From an uncultured Muribaculaceae bacterium (GTDB lineage Bacteria > Bacteroidota > Bacteroidia > Bacteroidales > Muribaculaceae): 64,000 nucleotides of DNA. The DNA lies in contig CAJUKD010000010.1 in the NCBI GenBank assembly GCA_910587235.1, positions 1 to 64,000 of the forward strand, given 5' to 3'. The notes beneath the pieces were generated by a model, which had not been told where the DNA came from, searched no databases, and worked only from the letters and a program-made list of their open reading frames with translations. Each line of letters starts with the position of its first letter. Position 1 is the first letter of the stretch. The position numbers and the translations under genes were made by a program. This document shows, piece by piece, positions 18,746 to 27,910 of this stretch.

Positions 18746-19909
18746 TCAGATAATTTCGGCTTCGGGTATTTCCCGGGCTATAGGACGCCTCCACGCACGG
18801 CGGCGGCGATGCTGACGACGCTCGAAGTATTCCCACTGCTTCTGAACATTGTCGTTCACCTCCAGCTCCGGATTGCTTTCGGCATAGCGGTAGCCGTTTT
18901 TGATATAGGCAGGAATAAGATCGGCGAAAATCAGTGCATTGACACCTTTGCTCTGATACGACGGCTTGACGGCCACAAGGAGCAGATCGACCACGTCGGT
19001 CTTGCCGCGTATGGCATTCAGCAGATGCCACCAGCCGAATGGCAGGAAACGCCCGCGGCTTTTCTGAAGCGCCCGCGAGAGCGACGGCATGGAAATGCCT
19101 ATGGCAACAAGTTCGCCGGCGGAATCTACCACAAGACACACATCCTCCAGACGAAGGATGCCGAGATATTGCTTTATGTAATGGTCGATCTGACGGGGTG
19201 TAAGGCGCGTGAAACCGTATAGTTCGGAATATGCCTCGTTGACAAGGTCGAAAATGGCCTGTCCGTACTGTTCCTTGATTTTTTTGCGTGAGGTGAATTT
19301 GATTGTCTGCAGACCGTACTTGCGAGCTATGATGTCGGCTATGCGGAGGTGTTTTTCAGGCACCTCGGAGGGTACTGTCATACGGTACTCCACCCAGTCG
19401 GCTTCTTTTTCGAATCCCATGTCCTCCATGTGGCGGACGTAGTAGGGATAGTTGTAGATGGTCGCCATTGTCCCCACTTCATCAAAGCCCTCGACAAGCA
19501 TGCCTTCACGATCGAGGTCGGTGAATCCCAAAGGACCGACGAGTTCAGTCATGCCTTTTTCGCGCCCCCACGCTTCGGCGGCGGCGATGAGCGCGGCCGA
19601 CACCTCGGGATCGTCGATAAATTCCAGAAAGCCAAAACGGCATACCTTGCGGTTTTCTTTCTCGTTTGCCGCACGGTTGATTATTGCCGTTACAGTTCCT
19701 ACGATCTCGCCGTTGCGGAGAGCTATGAAAGATTGCGCTTCACAGAATTCGTAAGCGGGATTTTTATCCGGCGAAAGTGTGGCTATATCATCGATCACCA
19801 ATGGCGGCACATAACAAGGATTGTCCTTGTAGTGGTCGATGGCAAAATGTACATACTGGCGAAGCTGGTCGGTAGAGGGAGCTATTGGGTGGACGAATAC
19901 GGATGACAT
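18746..19909 (-). CDS. GNAT-superfamily acetyltransferase-like protein
   Basis: A 387-residue cytoplasmic protein. The N-terminal half has FIALRNGEIVGTVTAIINRAA and a GFLEFIDDPEVS strand typical of an acyl-CoA-binding GNAT fold. The C-terminal half has VDLLLVAVKPSYQSKGVNALIFADLIPAYIKNGY, where VKPSYQSKGVNA occupies the position of the acetyl-CoA pyrophosphate loop. This suggests two GNAT-like halves. The substrate is unknown. It is the last gene of the Lrp-amylase-pseudokinase operon and ends 232 bp before the TolC start. Confidence 0.75.
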   Translation of the reverse strand: MSSVFVHPIAPSTDQLRQYVHFAIDHYKDNPCYVPPLVIDDIATLSPDKNPAYEFCEAQSFIALRNGEIVGTVTAIINRAANEKENRKVCRFGFLEFIDDPEVSAALIAAAEAWGREKGMTELVGPLGFTDLDREGMLVEGFDEVGTMATIYNYPYYVRHMEDMGFEKEADWVEYRMTVPSEVPEKHLRIADIIARKYGLQTIKFTSRKKIKEQYGQAIFDLVNEAYSELYGFTRLTPRQIDHYIKQYLGILRLEDVCLVVDSAGELVAIGISMPSLSRALQKSRGRFLPFGWWHLLNAIRGKTDVVDLLLVAVKPSYQSKGVNALIFADLIPAYIKNGYRYAESNPELEVNDNVQKQWEYFERRQHRRRRAWRRPIAREIPEAEII

Positions 19910-19957
19910 TACAATGTTTTCTGTGGTAGAAATGGGATTATTTATGACGCCGGTGCC

Positions 19958-20716
19958 TTATCCTACCGGAGGCTTGGGCGCGCATGGCGACAGAAGCCAC
20001 AGAAGGACAAGCACCATCACGACAAGGAAAGCTATTATAAGCAGATAGAGGCTGCGCGACGATTTGTTTTCCAGAGCCATCTGCAGTCGCGTGATATCGC
20101 GGTAGCGGCGGTGCGGATCCGGGTCGGTGCAGCGTCGTGCCACCTGACGCAGCGTCGAGTCTGTCGACTTTGCCGCGTCCAGAGCCTCGGTAAGCACAAG
20201 TCCGTAGTTGTAGATGTCGTCGGAAGCTTCCTGCGGGGTAAGCGACGGACGCTGCTCAAAACCGACATCGATCAGCTTCAGGTTGCCTATGTTTTCGGTG
20301 AACAGTATATTTTCGGGACGCAGACGCGGATGCACAATGTGATTGGCCTGTATGTAGGCCAGAGCTGCCGGAAGCTGGCGGCGTAGCTGGGCGATATGCG
20401 CGTCGGTGACACGACCCTCGCGGATAAGCTTTCGCAGCGAGTCGCCGTAGACGTCGTCGGTGACAATACACCGTCCTATCCCGGGAATATCCTCGAAATC
20501 GTTGATCATGACGATATTCGGATGCGCCAGATTATAGCGCACGTCGAATTCGCGGTCTATCATGTCAGCGTATGCGGGGTCGTCGCGATACTCGGGCTTC
20601 AGGGTCTTTATCATAACCCATTTGCCGAATTTCTTGGCAGTATAGATGTTGTAGAACTCCTCGTCCCATTCGGGAAGATGTTCTATCTCGGTCCAGCGTG
20701 GAGTATCGGCTGTCAT
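19958..20716 (-). CDS. Tail-anchored protein-kinase-like protein, probable pseudokinase
   Basis: This 252-residue protein has a eukaryotic-type kinase fold. The VAIK-like lysine K37 (VMIK), the helix-C glutamate E56, the metal-binding N136 and a DFG-like D150-V-G are present. The catalytic HRD motif reads H129-P130-R131 and the following lysine is R133, so the general-base aspartate is missing. A single membrane helix (residues about 222-243, LYLLIIAFLVVMVLVLLWLL) near the C-terminus puts the kinase domain in the cytoplasm. It sits between an amylase lipoprotein and an acetyltransferase gene. The absence of activity is inferred, not shown. Confidence 0.8.
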   Translation of the reverse strand: MTADTPRWTEIEHLPEWDEEFYNIYTAKKFGKWVMIKTLKPEYRDDPAYADMIDREFDVRYNLAHPNIVMINDFEDIPGIGRCIVTDDVYGDSLRKLIREGRVTDAHIAQLRRQLPAALAYIQANHIVHPRLRPENILFTENIGNLKLIDVGFEQRPSLTPQEASDDIYNYGLVLTEALDAAKSTDSTLRQVARRCTDPDPHRRYRDITRLQMALENKSSRSLYLLIIAFLVVMVLVLLWLLSPCAPKPPVG

Positions 20717-20743
20717 GGTGCGTGGTTCTTTTATCGTACTTTA

Positions 20744-22186
20744 TCAGTTGACAGTATATATGAAGTACTGTCCGGGAGCGAGGGTCGACGGCAGAGCGTC
20801 GACAGCTTCGCCGGTGGCATAATCCACGGCTCCGGTCAAGTTCGGCGCATCGTCGGCTGTTGTATGTAGAGTTTCTTCCGAAGCTCCGAGGTTCATGCCG
20901 ACTATCGTAGCGGCATCGCCGAGGGTGCGGGTGAAAAGCAACAGATTTTCGGAGCCGGTCGAATATGTCCGGTAGTTGATTTTCTTCATGCCGGCAGCAA
21001 GCTCCGCACGCGAATGCTTGAGCGCGTTGAGCCTGCGATAGAAATCGAAATACTCGTTGCGGGGTTCCCACACGGGCGCGCTGTCTTTTTCGAAGAATTC
21101 AAGCGCACGGTCCATTCCGGTTTCCTGGCCGGTATATATCAGGGGCATGCCGGGCAGTGTGTAGCTGAGCACGGCGAATGCCGGAGCAAGATTGCCGAGG
21201 CGCCGGAATTCGGTTCCTTCCCACGAGTTGAGATCGTGGTTCGAGGTCATGTTCATCATTATTCCTCCGACAGGATATACGTGGCACTGGTATTCGAGCA
21301 GCGAGTCTATGTCGGCGGCATGGCGACGCTTGAATTCGCGCGGAGATTCCTGCCCGGGAGCGACAAAACTGTACTGCCCGGCCGTGGCGGCAATCTCGCT
21401 GAAGAGGTCTTTCATCGGCCAGTTGTAGTCCATGTCGAAAGCATGGAGCAAGAGGTCGGGAGCCGAGGATTCGGCAAGCATGAATATGGGACGGCCGGCC
21501 GCTTCCTGCAGGCGCGGACGCGCTTCGTCCCATAACGATGTCGGCACTTCCGAAGCCACGTCGCAGCGGTAACCGTCGATGCCGGCGTCGGTGAGCCAGA
21601 AGCTCAGGGCGTCGATCATGGCTTCGCGCGTGTCGGCCTTGGAATAGTCGAGCTTATAGACGTCGGTCCAGTCGTAGGGTCCGAACATGGCTCCCTCGTC
21701 GTTGCGGGCGTAGCGCTCCGGATGCTCGCTGACCCAGGCGTTGTCGCAGCCCGTATGGTTGGGAACCCAGTCGAGGATTATCTTCATGCCGGCTTCGTGG
21801 ACGGCACCGACAAGGGCGCGGAAGTCGTCGAGCGTGCCGAATTCGGGATTGACCGCCTTGTAGTCGGCCACGGCATAGTAGCTGCCAAGCGTGCCTTTTC
21901 GGTTGACTTGCGAGATCGGATGAACGGGCATCAGCCACAGTATGTCCACTCCGAGTTCACGCAGACGGGGAATGTGATTCTGAAACGCAGCAAAGGTCCC
22001 TTCGGGAGTGTACTGACGGATATTTACCTCGTAGATCACGGCATTGCGCGCCCATTCGGGATGAACTACCGTGGAGGTGTCCGGAGTCGCTATGTCGGCA
22101 ACAGCCGCATTGCCGGACTTATGTGCGCAGCCTGTAGAGGCCGCCAATGCGCCTGCAAGCAGGACGGGGAGTATGATGCGTTTCAT
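20744..22186 (-). CDS. GH13 alpha-amylase family glycosidase, lipoprotein
   Basis: A 480-residue glycosidase with a lipoprotein signal ending AASTGC (C20), so it is probably anchored to the periplasmic face or outer membrane. GH13 signatures are present: DWVPNHTG, the nucleophile D209 in GIDGYRCDVASE, the acid/base E239 in MLAES, and D318 in TSNHD. The C-terminal part is a beta-rich domain C. It would hydrolyse alpha-1,4 glucans, with exact specificity unknown. It lies 6 bp after the Lrp-type regulator gene, which may control it. Confidence 0.93.
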   Translation of the reverse strand: MKRIILPVLLAGALAASTGCAHKSGNAAVADIATPDTSTVVHPEWARNAVIYEVNIRQYTPEGTFAAFQNHIPRLRELGVDILWLMPVHPISQVNRKGTLGSYYAVADYKAVNPEFGTLDDFRALVGAVHEAGMKIILDWVPNHTGCDNAWVSEHPERYARNDEGAMFGPYDWTDVYKLDYSKADTREAMIDALSFWLTDAGIDGYRCDVASEVPTSLWDEARPRLQEAAGRPIFMLAESSAPDLLLHAFDMDYNWPMKDLFSEIAATAGQYSFVAPGQESPREFKRRHAADIDSLLEYQCHVYPVGGIMMNMTSNHDLNSWEGTEFRRLGNLAPAFAVLSYTLPGMPLIYTGQETGMDRALEFFEKDSAPVWEPRNEYFDFYRRLNALKHSRAELAAGMKKINYRTYSTGSENLLLFTRTLGDAATIVGMNLGASEETLHTTADDAPNLTGAVDYATGEAVDALPSTLAPGQYFIYTVN

Positions 22187-22192
22187 CTGTTT

Positions 22193-22666
22193 TTATTCCT
22201 TATATTTAACCGGGATTTCGCGGGCTATGGAATTATCCAGCGAAATAAGAGTTTCTGTTCCGATCACGCCGGGAATCATCTGGATCTTGTTGTTGAGCAG
22301 ATCCATCAGATGTTCGTTGTCGCGCGCATAGAGTTTTACGAGCATGGTGTATGGTCCCGTGGTGAAATGGCATTCCACAATTTCCTCGATTTTCTCAAGT
22401 TCGGGAACTACATCGCGGTACATGGCGCCGCGTTCGAGGTTGACACCTACATAAGTGCATGTCGCGTAGCCGAGAATCTTAGGATTGACATGATAGCCGG
22501 ATCCTGTTATAACCTTGAGGTCTATCATGCGCTGCAGACGCTGGTGTATGGCGGCGCGTGAAACGCCGCATTCCATGGCGACATCCTTTGAAGGTATACG
22601 CGCATTATGCATCACAATCTTGAGGATGTGACGGTCAAGATTATCAATCTTTTCCATTGTTTTCAC
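22193..22666 (-). CDS. Lrp/AsnC family transcriptional regulator
   Basis: A 157-residue DNA-binding protein. Residues about 6-60 form a winged helix-turn-helix (LDRHILKIVMHNARIPSKDVA...VSRAAIHQRLQRM), and a RAM/ligand-binding domain follows (VECHFTTGPYTMLVKLYARD). The upstream gap holds a full promoter. An alternative start at codon 4 (MEKIDNLD) is equally plausible. It heads an operon with the amylase, pseudokinase and acetyltransferase, which suggests nutrient-responsive control. Confidence 0.93.
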   Translation of the reverse strand: MKTMEKIDNLDRHILKIVMHNARIPSKDVAMECGVSRAAIHQRLQRMIDLKVITGSGYHVNPKILGYATCTYVGVNLERGAMYRDVVPELEKIEEIVECHFTTGPYTMLVKLYARDNEHLMDLLNNKIQMIPGVIGTETLISLDNSIAREIPVKYKE

Positions 22667-22698
22667 TGTTTATTCTATTTTTTATATAATTATGAATG

Positions 22699-22730
22699 CA
22701 AAGATAGACAAACAAATCGTAACACGCAAA
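22699..22730 (-). promoter_or_regulatory. Promoter of the Lrp-amylase operon
   Basis: On the minus strand TTTG (22727-22730) and TATCTTTG (22699-22706) are 20 nt apart, a full match to the Bacteroidetes -33/-7 pattern. The start codon is 33 bp downstream. Confidence 0.8.
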
Positions 22731-22786
22731 TATTGCGGCATTTTGTCATAAAATTGTCAAAAAAGTGCGGCGACGAAAGCATAGTG

Positions 22787-23440
22787 TCAGATATCGCCGC
22801 CGGCGCACCGGTCGAAAAGCGAAGGCCCCTGCTCCGGCAGCAGACGGAAACTCGCCCTGTGCAGAGGACACGGACCATAGACGGCGATGGCCTCGCGGTG
22901 GGCGCGCGTGGGATAGCCCTTGTTTACATCCCAGGCGTAGACGGGATAACGGACGTGCGCTTCTTCCATGAACAGATCGCGCTCGGTCTTGGCAAGAATC
23001 GATGCTGCGGCGATATTTGCCAGACGTCCGTCGCCTTTGACGAATGTCCGGCAGTCGAGATCCCGGTAAGGGCGGAAACGGTTGCCGTCGACCACCACCG
23101 CCCCCGGGCGTACCGTCAGGGCGTCGAGAGCGCGGTGCATGGCCTCGATGGAAGCATTCAGGATATTGATACGGTCGATCTCGTCGGCGTCGACACGCGC
23201 CACAGCCCAGGCCACAGCCTGCTCCTTTATCAATTCCCGCAACTCCATGCGCCGGCGCGCGCTGAGCTGCTTGGAGTCGTTGACAAGCGGGTTCGAGAAG
23301 TCGTCGGGCAGTATGACCGCAGCGGCGAATACCGGACCGGCCAGACACCCGCGGCCGGCCTCGTCGCATCCGGCCTCAAATATTCCCGGACGATTGCATG
23401 GCGGCAATGCCACAGCAGGAGATTTACGCGATGACGTCAT
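22787..23440 (-). CDS. rnhB: Ribonuclease HII
   Basis: A 217-residue enzyme that cuts RNA in RNA-DNA hybrids and at single ribonucleotides in DNA. The active-site blocks are GCDEAGRGCLAGPV near residue 25 (two acidic residues), VVVDGNRF and the KGDGRLANIAAASILAK block. The length is normal for the family. The gene overlaps the upstream S24/XRE regulator by 17 bp, so the two are co-transcribed. Confidence 0.96.
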   Translation of the reverse strand: MTSSRKSPAVALPPCNRPGIFEAGCDEAGRGCLAGPVFAAAVILPDDFSNPLVNDSKQLSARRRMELRELIKEQAVAWAVARVDADEIDRINILNASIEAMHRALDALTVRPGAVVVDGNRFRPYRDLDCRTFVKGDGRLANIAAASILAKTERDLFMEEAHVRYPVYAWDVNKGYPTRAHREAIAVYGPCPLHRASFRLLPEQGPSLFDRCAGGDI

Positions 23441-24164
23441 AGTTCAATATCGATTCAACAAGGTAAAGACTGAGTATGTCGCGGCGCGGAAGCTCTATAT
23501 CGTCGTAATCAGGATTGGCGCTGTGCAGAATAACCATTGTCGGGTCGGGATGACGCCGCACGAATTTGACGAAACGGTAATCTTCGACAACCACAACGTA
23601 GATCTGCCCCCAGGCGATAGGCGAACGGTCGCTGACGGGACGTATGGCGATATAAGAGCCGTCGCGCAGACGGGGCACCATCGAGTCGCCGCTGACCCGC
23701 AGGATGGCGCAGTCGGGATTGACTCCCGGAAGATCAAGATAACCTATTATGTTATCGACAGTGAACATGCGGCTCAGCTCGCGGCTGCCGGCTGTGACGT
23801 CGATATCATATATAGGTGCTCCCTTCGGCGCACCCGAAACACTTCCGGCCGAAGCCGTCAGCGTGTCCCCCGCATCCTGCGGCACGGAAATCTCCCGGGC
23901 ATGGACGCCGCGGGGAAAAGGAATGTCGGTGCCGTCGCAAAGCCAAAGCTTGGACACTCCGAGATTGGCTACCAGACGGTTCACAAACTGCTCTGTGACA
24001 GGCATACGCCCCGAAAGTATCTTGGAGAGGTTGGACGGGTCTATGCCGATAAGACGGCTGAACTGCTGCTGATTGCGGCGCGACAGCCTGATAAGGTAGC
24101 GTATACGGTCGAGAATGCCGGCAGTCGGTTCCGGAAGGCTTAGATGGTCGATATCGGAAGTCAT
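23424..24164 (-). CDS. XRE-type regulator with S24 (LexA-like) peptidase domain
   Basis: A 246-residue regulator starting MTSDIDHLSL at 24164. An upstream in-frame ATG lies before the -7 box and was rejected. Residues about 16-70 form a helix-turn-helix (NQQQFSRLIGIDPSNLSKIL). The C-terminal S24 domain has the catalytic pair S161 (VSGDSM) and K200 (FVKF). An Ala-Gly bond at 125-126 lies 36 residues before S161, a distance like that in LexA and UmuD, so RecA-stimulated self-cleavage is possible. It is followed by rnhB with an overlap. Confidence 0.88.
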   Translation of the reverse strand: MTSDIDHLSLPEPTAGILDRIRYLIRLSRRNQQQFSRLIGIDPSNLSKILSGRMPVTEQFVNRLVANLGVSKLWLCDGTDIPFPRGVHAREISVPQDAGDTLTASAGSVSGAPKGAPIYDIDVTAGSRELSRMFTVDNIIGYLDLPGVNPDCAILRVSGDSMVPRLRDGSYIAIRPVSDRSPIAWGQIYVVVVEDYRFVKFVRRHPDPTMVILHSANPDYDDIELPRRDILSLYLVESILNYDVIA

Positions 24165-24191
24165 GAAGTTGTCTTTAATTTCATTCACTTG

Positions 24192-24223
24192 GCAAAAATA
24201 CAATCTATTTTGGTGAAATGCAA
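24192..24223 (-). promoter_or_regulatory. Promoter of the S24 regulator-rnhB operon
   Basis: On the minus strand TTTG (24220-24223) and TATTTTTG (24192-24199) are separated by 20 nt. The ATG at 24164 is 27 bp downstream, which supports that start. Confidence 0.8.
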
Positions 24224-24350
24224 ACATCGTGCAACATTTCCGCCTTATCCGGACATAATCACACCCGACTTCAACAGATTTTTTTTGCAGCGGGGCATTA
24301 TCTAATGAAAAAAAACATTAACAGGGGTCTGTATTACCGAAATTTTTCAT

Positions 24351-24358
24351 TAATTTTG
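24351..24358 (+). promoter_or_regulatory. -7 box of gapA
   Basis: TAATTTTG lies 84 bp before the gapA ATG. The leader contains a short GCGTTAAAGCGG-type inverted repeat of unknown role. Confidence 0.6.
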
Positions 24359-24442
24359 CCGCGTTAAAGCGGCTACCCCTGCCGCAGAGGCAAAAACTGA
24401 CAAGAACACAAAACATCAACCCAATATTCATTATTTACAATT

Positions 24443-25453
24443 ATGACTAAAATAGGTATTAATGGCTTTGGCCGCATCGGACGTTTCGTTTTCCGCGCAT
24501 CGACCAAACGCAATGACATCGAAGTAGTTGCCATCAACGACCTTCTCCCTGTTGACTACATGGCCTACATGCTCAAGTATGACACAATGCACGGCCAGTT
24601 CGAAGGCACCGTTGATTTCGACCTCGAAAAGAGCGAACTTATCGTCGACGGCAAGCACATCCGCGTTACCGCCTGCAAGAACCCCGCCGAAATCGCATGG
24701 GGCGCAGTAGGTGCCGAATACGTGGTTGAATCCACCGGTCTGTTCCTGACCAAGGAAAAAGCACAGGCCCACATCGAAGCCGGCGCAAAATACGTGGTTA
24801 TGTCCGCTCCCTCCAAGGACGACACCCCCATGTTCGTATGCGGCGTGAACGACAAGACCTATGTCAAGGGCACACAGTTCGTATCGAACGCTTCCTGCAC
24901 CACCAACTGCCTTGCTCCCATCGCAAAGGTGCTGCACGACAAATTCGGTATCGTTGAAGGCCTCATGACCACCGTACACTCCACCACCGCCACCCAGAAG
25001 ACCGTCGACGGTCCCTCGATGAAGGACTGGCGCGGAGGCCGTGCCGCTTCCGGCAACATCATCCCCTCGTCCACCGGCGCTGCAAAGGCTGTAGGTAAAG
25101 TCATCCCCGAACTCAACGGCAAGCTCACCGGCATGTCGATGCGTGTCCCCACCCTCGACGTTTCCGTAGTTGACCTCACCGTCAACCTCGCCAAAGCCGC
25201 TACCTACGACGAAATCTGCGCTGCCATGAAGGAAGCTTCCGAAGGCGAACTCAAAGGCATCCTCGGCTACACAGAAGACGCAGTCGTTTCCAGCGACTTC
25301 CTCGGCGACGTACGCACCTCTATCTTCGACGCCAAGGCCGGCATCCAGCTGACCCCCACTTTCGTTAAGGTCGTTTCATGGTACGACAACGAAATCGGCT
25401 ACTCCAACAAGGTGCTCGACCTCATCGCAACTATGGTGAAGATCAACGGCTAA
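24443..25453 (+). CDS. gapA: Glyceraldehyde-3-phosphate dehydrogenase, type I
   Basis: A 336-residue glycolytic enzyme oxidising glyceraldehyde-3-phosphate with NAD and phosphate. The Rossmann start INGFGRIGRFVF and the active-site block SNASCTTNC with C152 are intact, and the substrate-binding TVHSTTATQKTVDGPS is present. Codon choice is heavily biased, as expected for a highly expressed gene. It has its own -7 box and a strong terminator, so it is monocistronic. Confidence 0.98.
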   Translation: MTKIGINGFGRIGRFVFRASTKRNDIEVVAINDLLPVDYMAYMLKYDTMHGQFEGTVDFDLEKSELIVDGKHIRVTACKNPAEIAWGAVGAEYVVESTGLFLTKEKAQAHIEAGAKYVVMSAPSKDDTPMFVCGVNDKTYVKGTQFVSNASCTTNCLAPIAKVLHDKFGIVEGLMTTVHSTTATQKTVDGPSMKDWRGGRAASGNIIPSSTGAAKAVGKVIPELNGKLTGMSMRVPTLDVSVVDLTVNLAKAATYDEICAAMKEASEGELKGILGYTEDAVVSSDFLGDVRTSIFDAKAGIQLTPTFVKVVSWYDNEIGYSNKVLDLIATMVKING

Positions 25454-25475
25454 TCAGCAACGAACTTCATAATGC

Positions 25476-25512
25476 AAAAAACGCTGCGCCGGCCTCGGCG
25501 CAGCGTTTTTTT
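25476..25512 (+). terminator. Terminator after gapA
   Basis: AAAAAACGCTGCGCC and GGCGCAGCGTTTTTT form a perfect stem. With A-runs and T-runs on either side it can stop transcription from both directions, including from the lipoprotein remnant on the minus strand. Confidence 0.92.
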
Positions 25513-25516
25513 GCAT

Positions 25517-25890
25517 CTATTTATCCTGAACGATATCAGAAAAGAACTGGCAATCGAACACCATCGCGCCAAAAACAAGCTTCATTTTTTTGCCGCTGGT
25601 ATTAGGTTCAGCCACAAAGCGGAATTTACGTCGGGAGCGTGGAAACTTCACCGTCAACCAGTCAAGTTTAATCTCAATGGTATCAGACTCCCCAGGACTC
25701 CAACCCACCACTTCTCCTGCTGCATTTTCAATAGTGATAGAATGGATTGATCCATCCAACTTAATCAGTACAGGACTCCCGTCTTTAGGCAGTCGACTTC
25801 ATCAAGGAAATCCACATCCTCAAACTCCCAGCACGACACACATACAAAAAGGCATACAATAGCCGAAAACAAATATAGAATCTTCTTCAT
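25517..25890 (-). pseudogene. Frameshifted BACON-like lipoprotein, paralogue of its neighbour
   Basis: The ATG at 25888-25890 opens a signal peptide (MKKILYLFSAIVCLFVCVSC, lipobox VSC) and then FEDVDF, closely matching the next gene upstream. The frame stops after about 41 codons, but the homologous continuation (LPKDGSPVLIKLDGS...GAMVFDCQFFSDIVQDK) is readable in another frame down to 25517. The junction lies near the GTCGACTGCCTAAA stretch and needs one extra base. The region is AT-rich compared with flanking genes. A sequencing error cannot be excluded, but a second frameshift occurs 1.1 kb away. Confidence 0.7.
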
Positions 25891-25906
25891 GGACGGTCAA
25901 ATGTGA

Positions 25907-26296
25907 TTATTTGTCCTGCTCTATAATCGCATCGAAAGGTGTATTGTACACCATTCCCGAAAGTGTAAATCCACGTTTTTTTCCTGTGTTATTTTCCGAA
26001 GCTTTGAAATAGCATCTATGAATCCCTTTTTTAGTGTGTATTAAAGTAAGCCACCTCAAAGTAATACTGTCTGAATCACGAGCCATTTCACCGGTCCGAT
26101 CATCGAATGCTATATCAAAATCGTCCCGGCCTTTGAGTGAAAGACCATAGATATGCGACTCCGTTTCGATAGTAACAACACCTCCTTTTTGCGGAATTCG
26201 CACCCGTTTGGGAAAATCAACATCTTCGATTTCCCAACACGATATGAAAGCCGCATGGCATAAAACAGCTAAAATTATATATAGAATCTTCTTCAT
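25907..26296 (-). CDS. Small BACON-like lipoprotein
   Basis: A 129-residue protein with signal peptide and lipobox FISC, followed by one beta-sandwich domain whose end (NNTGKKRGFTLSG...FDAIIEQDK) resembles the N-t-g-k-R...V-x-Q ending of BACON domains. Its ATG overlaps the TGA of the C10 peptidase gene, so the two were translationally coupled. C10 peptidases of Bacteroides are often followed by small lipoproteins, some reported as inhibitors. An inhibitor role here is only inference. Confidence 0.65.
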   Translation of the reverse strand: MKKILYIILAVLCHAAFISCWEIEDVDFPKRVRIPQKGGVVTIETESHIYGLSLKGRDDFDIAFDDRTGEMARDSDSITLRWLTLIHTKKGIHRCYFKASENNTGKKRGFTLSGMVYNTPFDAIIEQDK

Positions 26297-27908
26297 GGAT
26301 GGTCAAATGTGATTATTTTTAACAATTTATTATATTTATGATGCTTGATTTCGATGTCAGAGTCGTCAATTTCAACATTTTCATCACGGGTGTCAAAGAC
26401 GCCTGACACATAAAAGCCATTAGCCATTCCACCCCAGCCATAGTCGCAATGAACCATCATACATGTATCGTTTACCGTAAATGTTTTGGTTCTGGTTTCG
26501 CCCTCATAACGAGCTTTTGTAATGGTTCGTACCTTAATCTTATATCCGTCTATATTCCAAGCATGGCTTTTTGTTATATTGAGATTCGGCATACCATACA
26601 TAATCAACGGACAACCTTTGTCAATCATAGCCTTGACCCGAGAAAACTTATAATCGTGACTTCCGGCATGGTTATACCCAATGGAATTCATATATGATGT
26701 AACATTCCACGGGAAAGTAAAAGTCCCTTGGTAAAAGTAAAGTGAATTACATTTTTGACTTATGCCAATCATCAGATTTGCAACTATTTCTTGCTTTTCT
26801 CTCGTGCCAACATATCCGTTATGTAATTCTGAGAGGTATATATATTTCCCTCTCAGAGGAAGTGGATAAGGCTTCCCAAAATAAACCAGCACTTTAGCAA
26901 GAGCTAAAGGAAAACACCCTGCAGGAACTTGTCTGGTAGCTCCCATACCAAGGAAAACATGTTTATAAGGATAAGAGCATTAAACGGGCGCCGTTGGTGC
27001 CATTCCTTATAATTAGACAAATATTTAGTCGGAGTATTTATATTCTCCCAAGGACCGGTTTCCAATATTTTATATGTAACGCTATGGTCAAATCCTGGAA
27101 TACGCGGATCCAAGGTATCCTTGGATCTTAAATCCGGATTTTTCAATCCATAGCTGATGATTTCATTCGCAGCATAGGATGTGCATAACCCCATAGCGAA
27201 ACGCTCTACATCGAACGTTTGTTCCTCATCACCGCCACTTCTTGAAATCTCGTCCTCGTCAAAAAAATATGTTCCAACAAGGGTGTCGTCTTTATCTTTA
27301 TCGTATAAGTCTACCGTATTAGGATTAATAAACAGTTCATCAGGATATTCAGTAACGGTAAAAAAGCCGGGGCCATCCGTAGGATAATCTTTAAACACAG
27401 GCCGTGTTCCTCCGATGATGTCATCCCAATCCCATATAGTTCGCGGAGTCGGCGTTGTACCTTTACCCGGATCATGGAACGTAGAATCTATAAGCCCTAT
27501 CACCTTATTGCTTATGCGCTCATCCGCAGCAAGAACCGCATAACCTTGATTATTTTCAAAATTAGCAATATATAAGAGTTTATCACATTCAATATCATCG
27601 AATTCCGAACGGCTTTGCGCTCCGAAGCAATCCTTAAATCTGACCGGAATCACGTCGCTTACAACTCTCCCATCACCACTTCGTGATTCTCCTGTTTCCG
27701 AAAAATCAGCCATAAAATCCCGTAAATTCTCCAAAGCATCCTCCACCGGAATATTATATGGATTCGCCATCAGAGTCTCAGACAGACCTCTTTCGCTAAT
27801 ATCCGGTACGTCAAACTGTTCATCTTTCTCGCAAGAAGTAAGCGTCAAAAAGCTAATAGCCAAAACCGCTGAAAGCAATGTGCGATAATGTGTAGTTTGT
27901 TGTTTCAT
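26293..27908 (-). pseudogene. C10 (streptopain-like) cysteine peptidase, interrupted by a frameshift
   Basis: The 5' part starts at 27908 with a lipoprotein signal (LLSAVLAISFLTLTSC) and a propeptide carrying NNQGYAVLAADERISNKVIG, the typical C10 pro-region. It continues to EWHQRRPFNA before stopping at about 26904. The catalytic part continues in another frame as SYPYKHVFLGMGATRQVPAGCFPLALAKV, with the nucleophile cysteine in AGCFPLA, then the histidine block SHAWNIDGYK and HCDYGWGG. One missing base near 26975 explains the break. All catalytic residues survive, so the event is recent or an assembly error. The low GC suggests horizontal acquisition. Confidence 0.78.
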
Positions 27909-27910
27909 GT

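Noticed and set aside
24165..24227. Upstream ATG extension of the S24 regulator
   Set aside because: The extension covers the -7 box at 24192, so it would not be transcribed.
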